From: Pseudoalteromonas sp. NC201
Lineage (GTDB): Bacteria > Pseudomonadota > Gammaproteobacteria > Enterobacterales > Alteromonadaceae
Assembly (NCBI RefSeq): GCF_002850255.1
Contig: NZ_CP022522.1
Location: 1,058,097 to 1,122,096 of the forward strand
DNA: 64,000 bases
Reading direction: 5' to 3'
Shown here piece by piece: positions 63,134-64,000 of the stretch. Position 1 is the first letter of the stretch. Each line of letters opens with the position of its first letter. The notes beneath the pieces were generated by a model that ran no database searches, was not told the origin of the DNA, and saw only the letters and a list, made by a program, of their open reading frames with translations. Made by a program: the position numbers and the translations under genes.

Positions 63134-64000
63134 TCATTCGCTTAACCGATATTTAGCTCGTGTAAGTGGGATTTGTATGCGACGTATTGAGCTTGGGAAG
63201 GCTGATAGAATCATCGGCTCAACAGCGCTAATATCAAATGCGTATGCTGGCGCATTGTCATATTCGCCGAATAAGGCGGTAACCTGAGAAAAAGACGTAG
63301 GTACAAGCTTGTATGGCGCTAGCGATTGCGGTATATCAAGTTGATATTGATATGCTTTCACGAGTTGTAATGCGTGATCAAAGTGGCAAATATTCCAACT
63401 TTGATTTTCATTGTTTAGCTGCAAAGCCCACACCCCATTTTTATCGGTAGCAACAGAGTATGGGTTTTCACAAGGCGCAGGTAGTGACTGTGTGTTACTG
63501 CGCTGCCAAATACCCTGATGATTCAGACAGAGATTCTCTTTGCTATTAAGCGTCACGACTCGTGTGCTGAGCCTTGCTTTACAAGCATCTTCCACTGGTA
63601 ACCAATAAGCGGGTTTGGTGGTGGATAATACCATAAATCCGGCAGGTCTTTCTGGGTCGTGCGAGGTCCATCCAATAAAATAGTGGTTGTCTACGCGCCA
63701 CTGATCATAGCTTAACCGACCTCGTTGGTATTGACTAGCTAAAGGCAAAGCGCCTTGTCGGTCAGCAAACTGGCAATGGATGGTGTCACTCTTCAGTTTA
63801 CAGGCTGACTGAACCTTATCGAAATTGAGAGGTATTGCAGCATCTGGATAGTTTGGCGTTAGAGGTTCTACATATTGTCGCACTGGGCGCAGGTTTGCAT
63901 TTTTATCCTGTGAAAAATAGCAATCAGGTTTTGAAACAGAAGGGATGACGGCAATCGTTTTTGCTACAACAGCTAATTCACATCCCAGCACACTGAAGCT
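63134..64000 (-). CDS. Unknown protein, 5' end outside the window
   Basis: The frame is open to the window edge, so the true start lies beyond base 64000. The visible 288 residues begin SFSVLGCELAVVAKT; the FSVLGC could be a lipobox or a membrane-helix end. The rest is a soluble domain with regularly placed cysteines (KPDCYF, SACKLKSDTIHCQF, EDACKARLS, NLCLNHQG, PCENPYSV, NICHFDHA), suggesting a disulfide-rich extracytoplasmic part. Strand-rich segments such as QYRGRLSYDQWRVDNHYFIG-like repeats hint at a propeller. Family not recognised; a membrane-anchored regulator with a periplasmic sensor is one possibility. Confidence 0.5.
   Translation of the reverse strand, partial: SFSVLGCELAVVAKTIAVIPSVSKPDCYFSQDKNANLRPVRQYVEPLTPNYPDAAIPLNFDKVQSACKLKSDTIHCQFADRQGALPLASQYQRGRLSYDQWRVDNHYFIGWTSHDPERPAGFMVLSTTKPAYWLPVEDACKARLSTRVVTLNSKENLCLNHQGIWQRSNTQSLPAPCENPYSVATDKNGVWALQLNNENQSWNICHFDHALQLVKAYQYQLDIPQSLAPYKLVPTSFSQVTALFGEYDNAPAYAFDISAVEPMILSAFPSSIRRIQIPLTRAKYRLSE

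Noticed and set aside
1-64000. tRNA, rRNA or CRISPR array
   Set aside because: None was seen; the only regular repeats are the 78-bp array, which lacks unique spacers, and the direct repeats described.

Overview
The window is chromosomal DNA of a marine gammaproteobacterium, most likely Pseudoalteromonas or a close relative in the Alteromonadales. This rests on the order ubiH-ubiI-gcvT-gcvH-gcvP, on the many secreted peptidases, lipases and TonB-type proteins, and on a short inverted-repeat element with ATACCAATT ends. No tRNA, rRNA or CRISPR array was seen.

Layout. Positions 1-7841 are core metabolism: the end of ubiH, ubiI, a LysR regulator divergent from a shortened GcvT-like gene, then the glycine cleavage genes gcvT, gcvH and gcvP. 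Positions 7842-17390 are an accessory island. It holds a five- or six-gene operon whose centre is a RADAR-type antiphage system: a P-loop ATPase (RdrA) and a large adenosine-deaminase-fold enzyme (RdrB), preceded by a small membrane protein. They are followed in the same tightly coupled operon by a cN-I-type 5'-nucleotidase and an unrecognised 236-residue protein. The island lies between two imperfect copies of a ~135-bp sequence that contains the gcvP terminator. It also carries a gene remnant at its left end and a second pair of repeats at its right end.

Positions 17400-25400 hold small conserved genes mixed with decayed ones: a frameshifted fatty acid desaturase, an AraC sensor domain without its DNA-binding part, a MITE-like element, a beta-lactamase-fold hydrolase and an RNA methyltransferase. 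Positions 25395-38556 hold a secreted tripeptidyl-peptidase-like hydrolase divergent from a membrane LytTR regulator, a LysR-controlled electrophile-detoxification operon (DJ-1/PfpI protein, CurA-like reductase, GST), an acyltransferase, a prolyl oligopeptidase and a Na/phosphate symporter. Positions 38605-44253 are a same-strand cluster of TonB receptor, HSL-type esterase, secreted lipase-like hydrolase and AraC regulator, probably for use of an ester-containing substrate.

Positions 44390-54846 hold a 5'-truncated RCC1-like gene, a short double-glycine peptide with four cysteines, a DesK/DesR-type two-component system, small envelope or stress proteins, a large DUF2339 membrane protein and an internally deleted SDR remnant. 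Positions 54980-64000 hold secreted proteins, a lipoprotein metallo-hydrolase, and an apparent operon of di-haem cytochrome c peroxidase, sensor kinase and response regulator.

The most interesting feature is the RADAR operon with its added nucleotidase. RdrB enzymes deaminate adenine nucleotides to inosine nucleotides, so a nucleoside-5'-monophosphatase translated with them could extend the reaction to nucleotide depletion. Dispersed REP-like palindromes (core GGAGCGGCTTTACGCCGCG) mark many intergenic gaps, including a four-copy 78-bp tandem array after ubiI.
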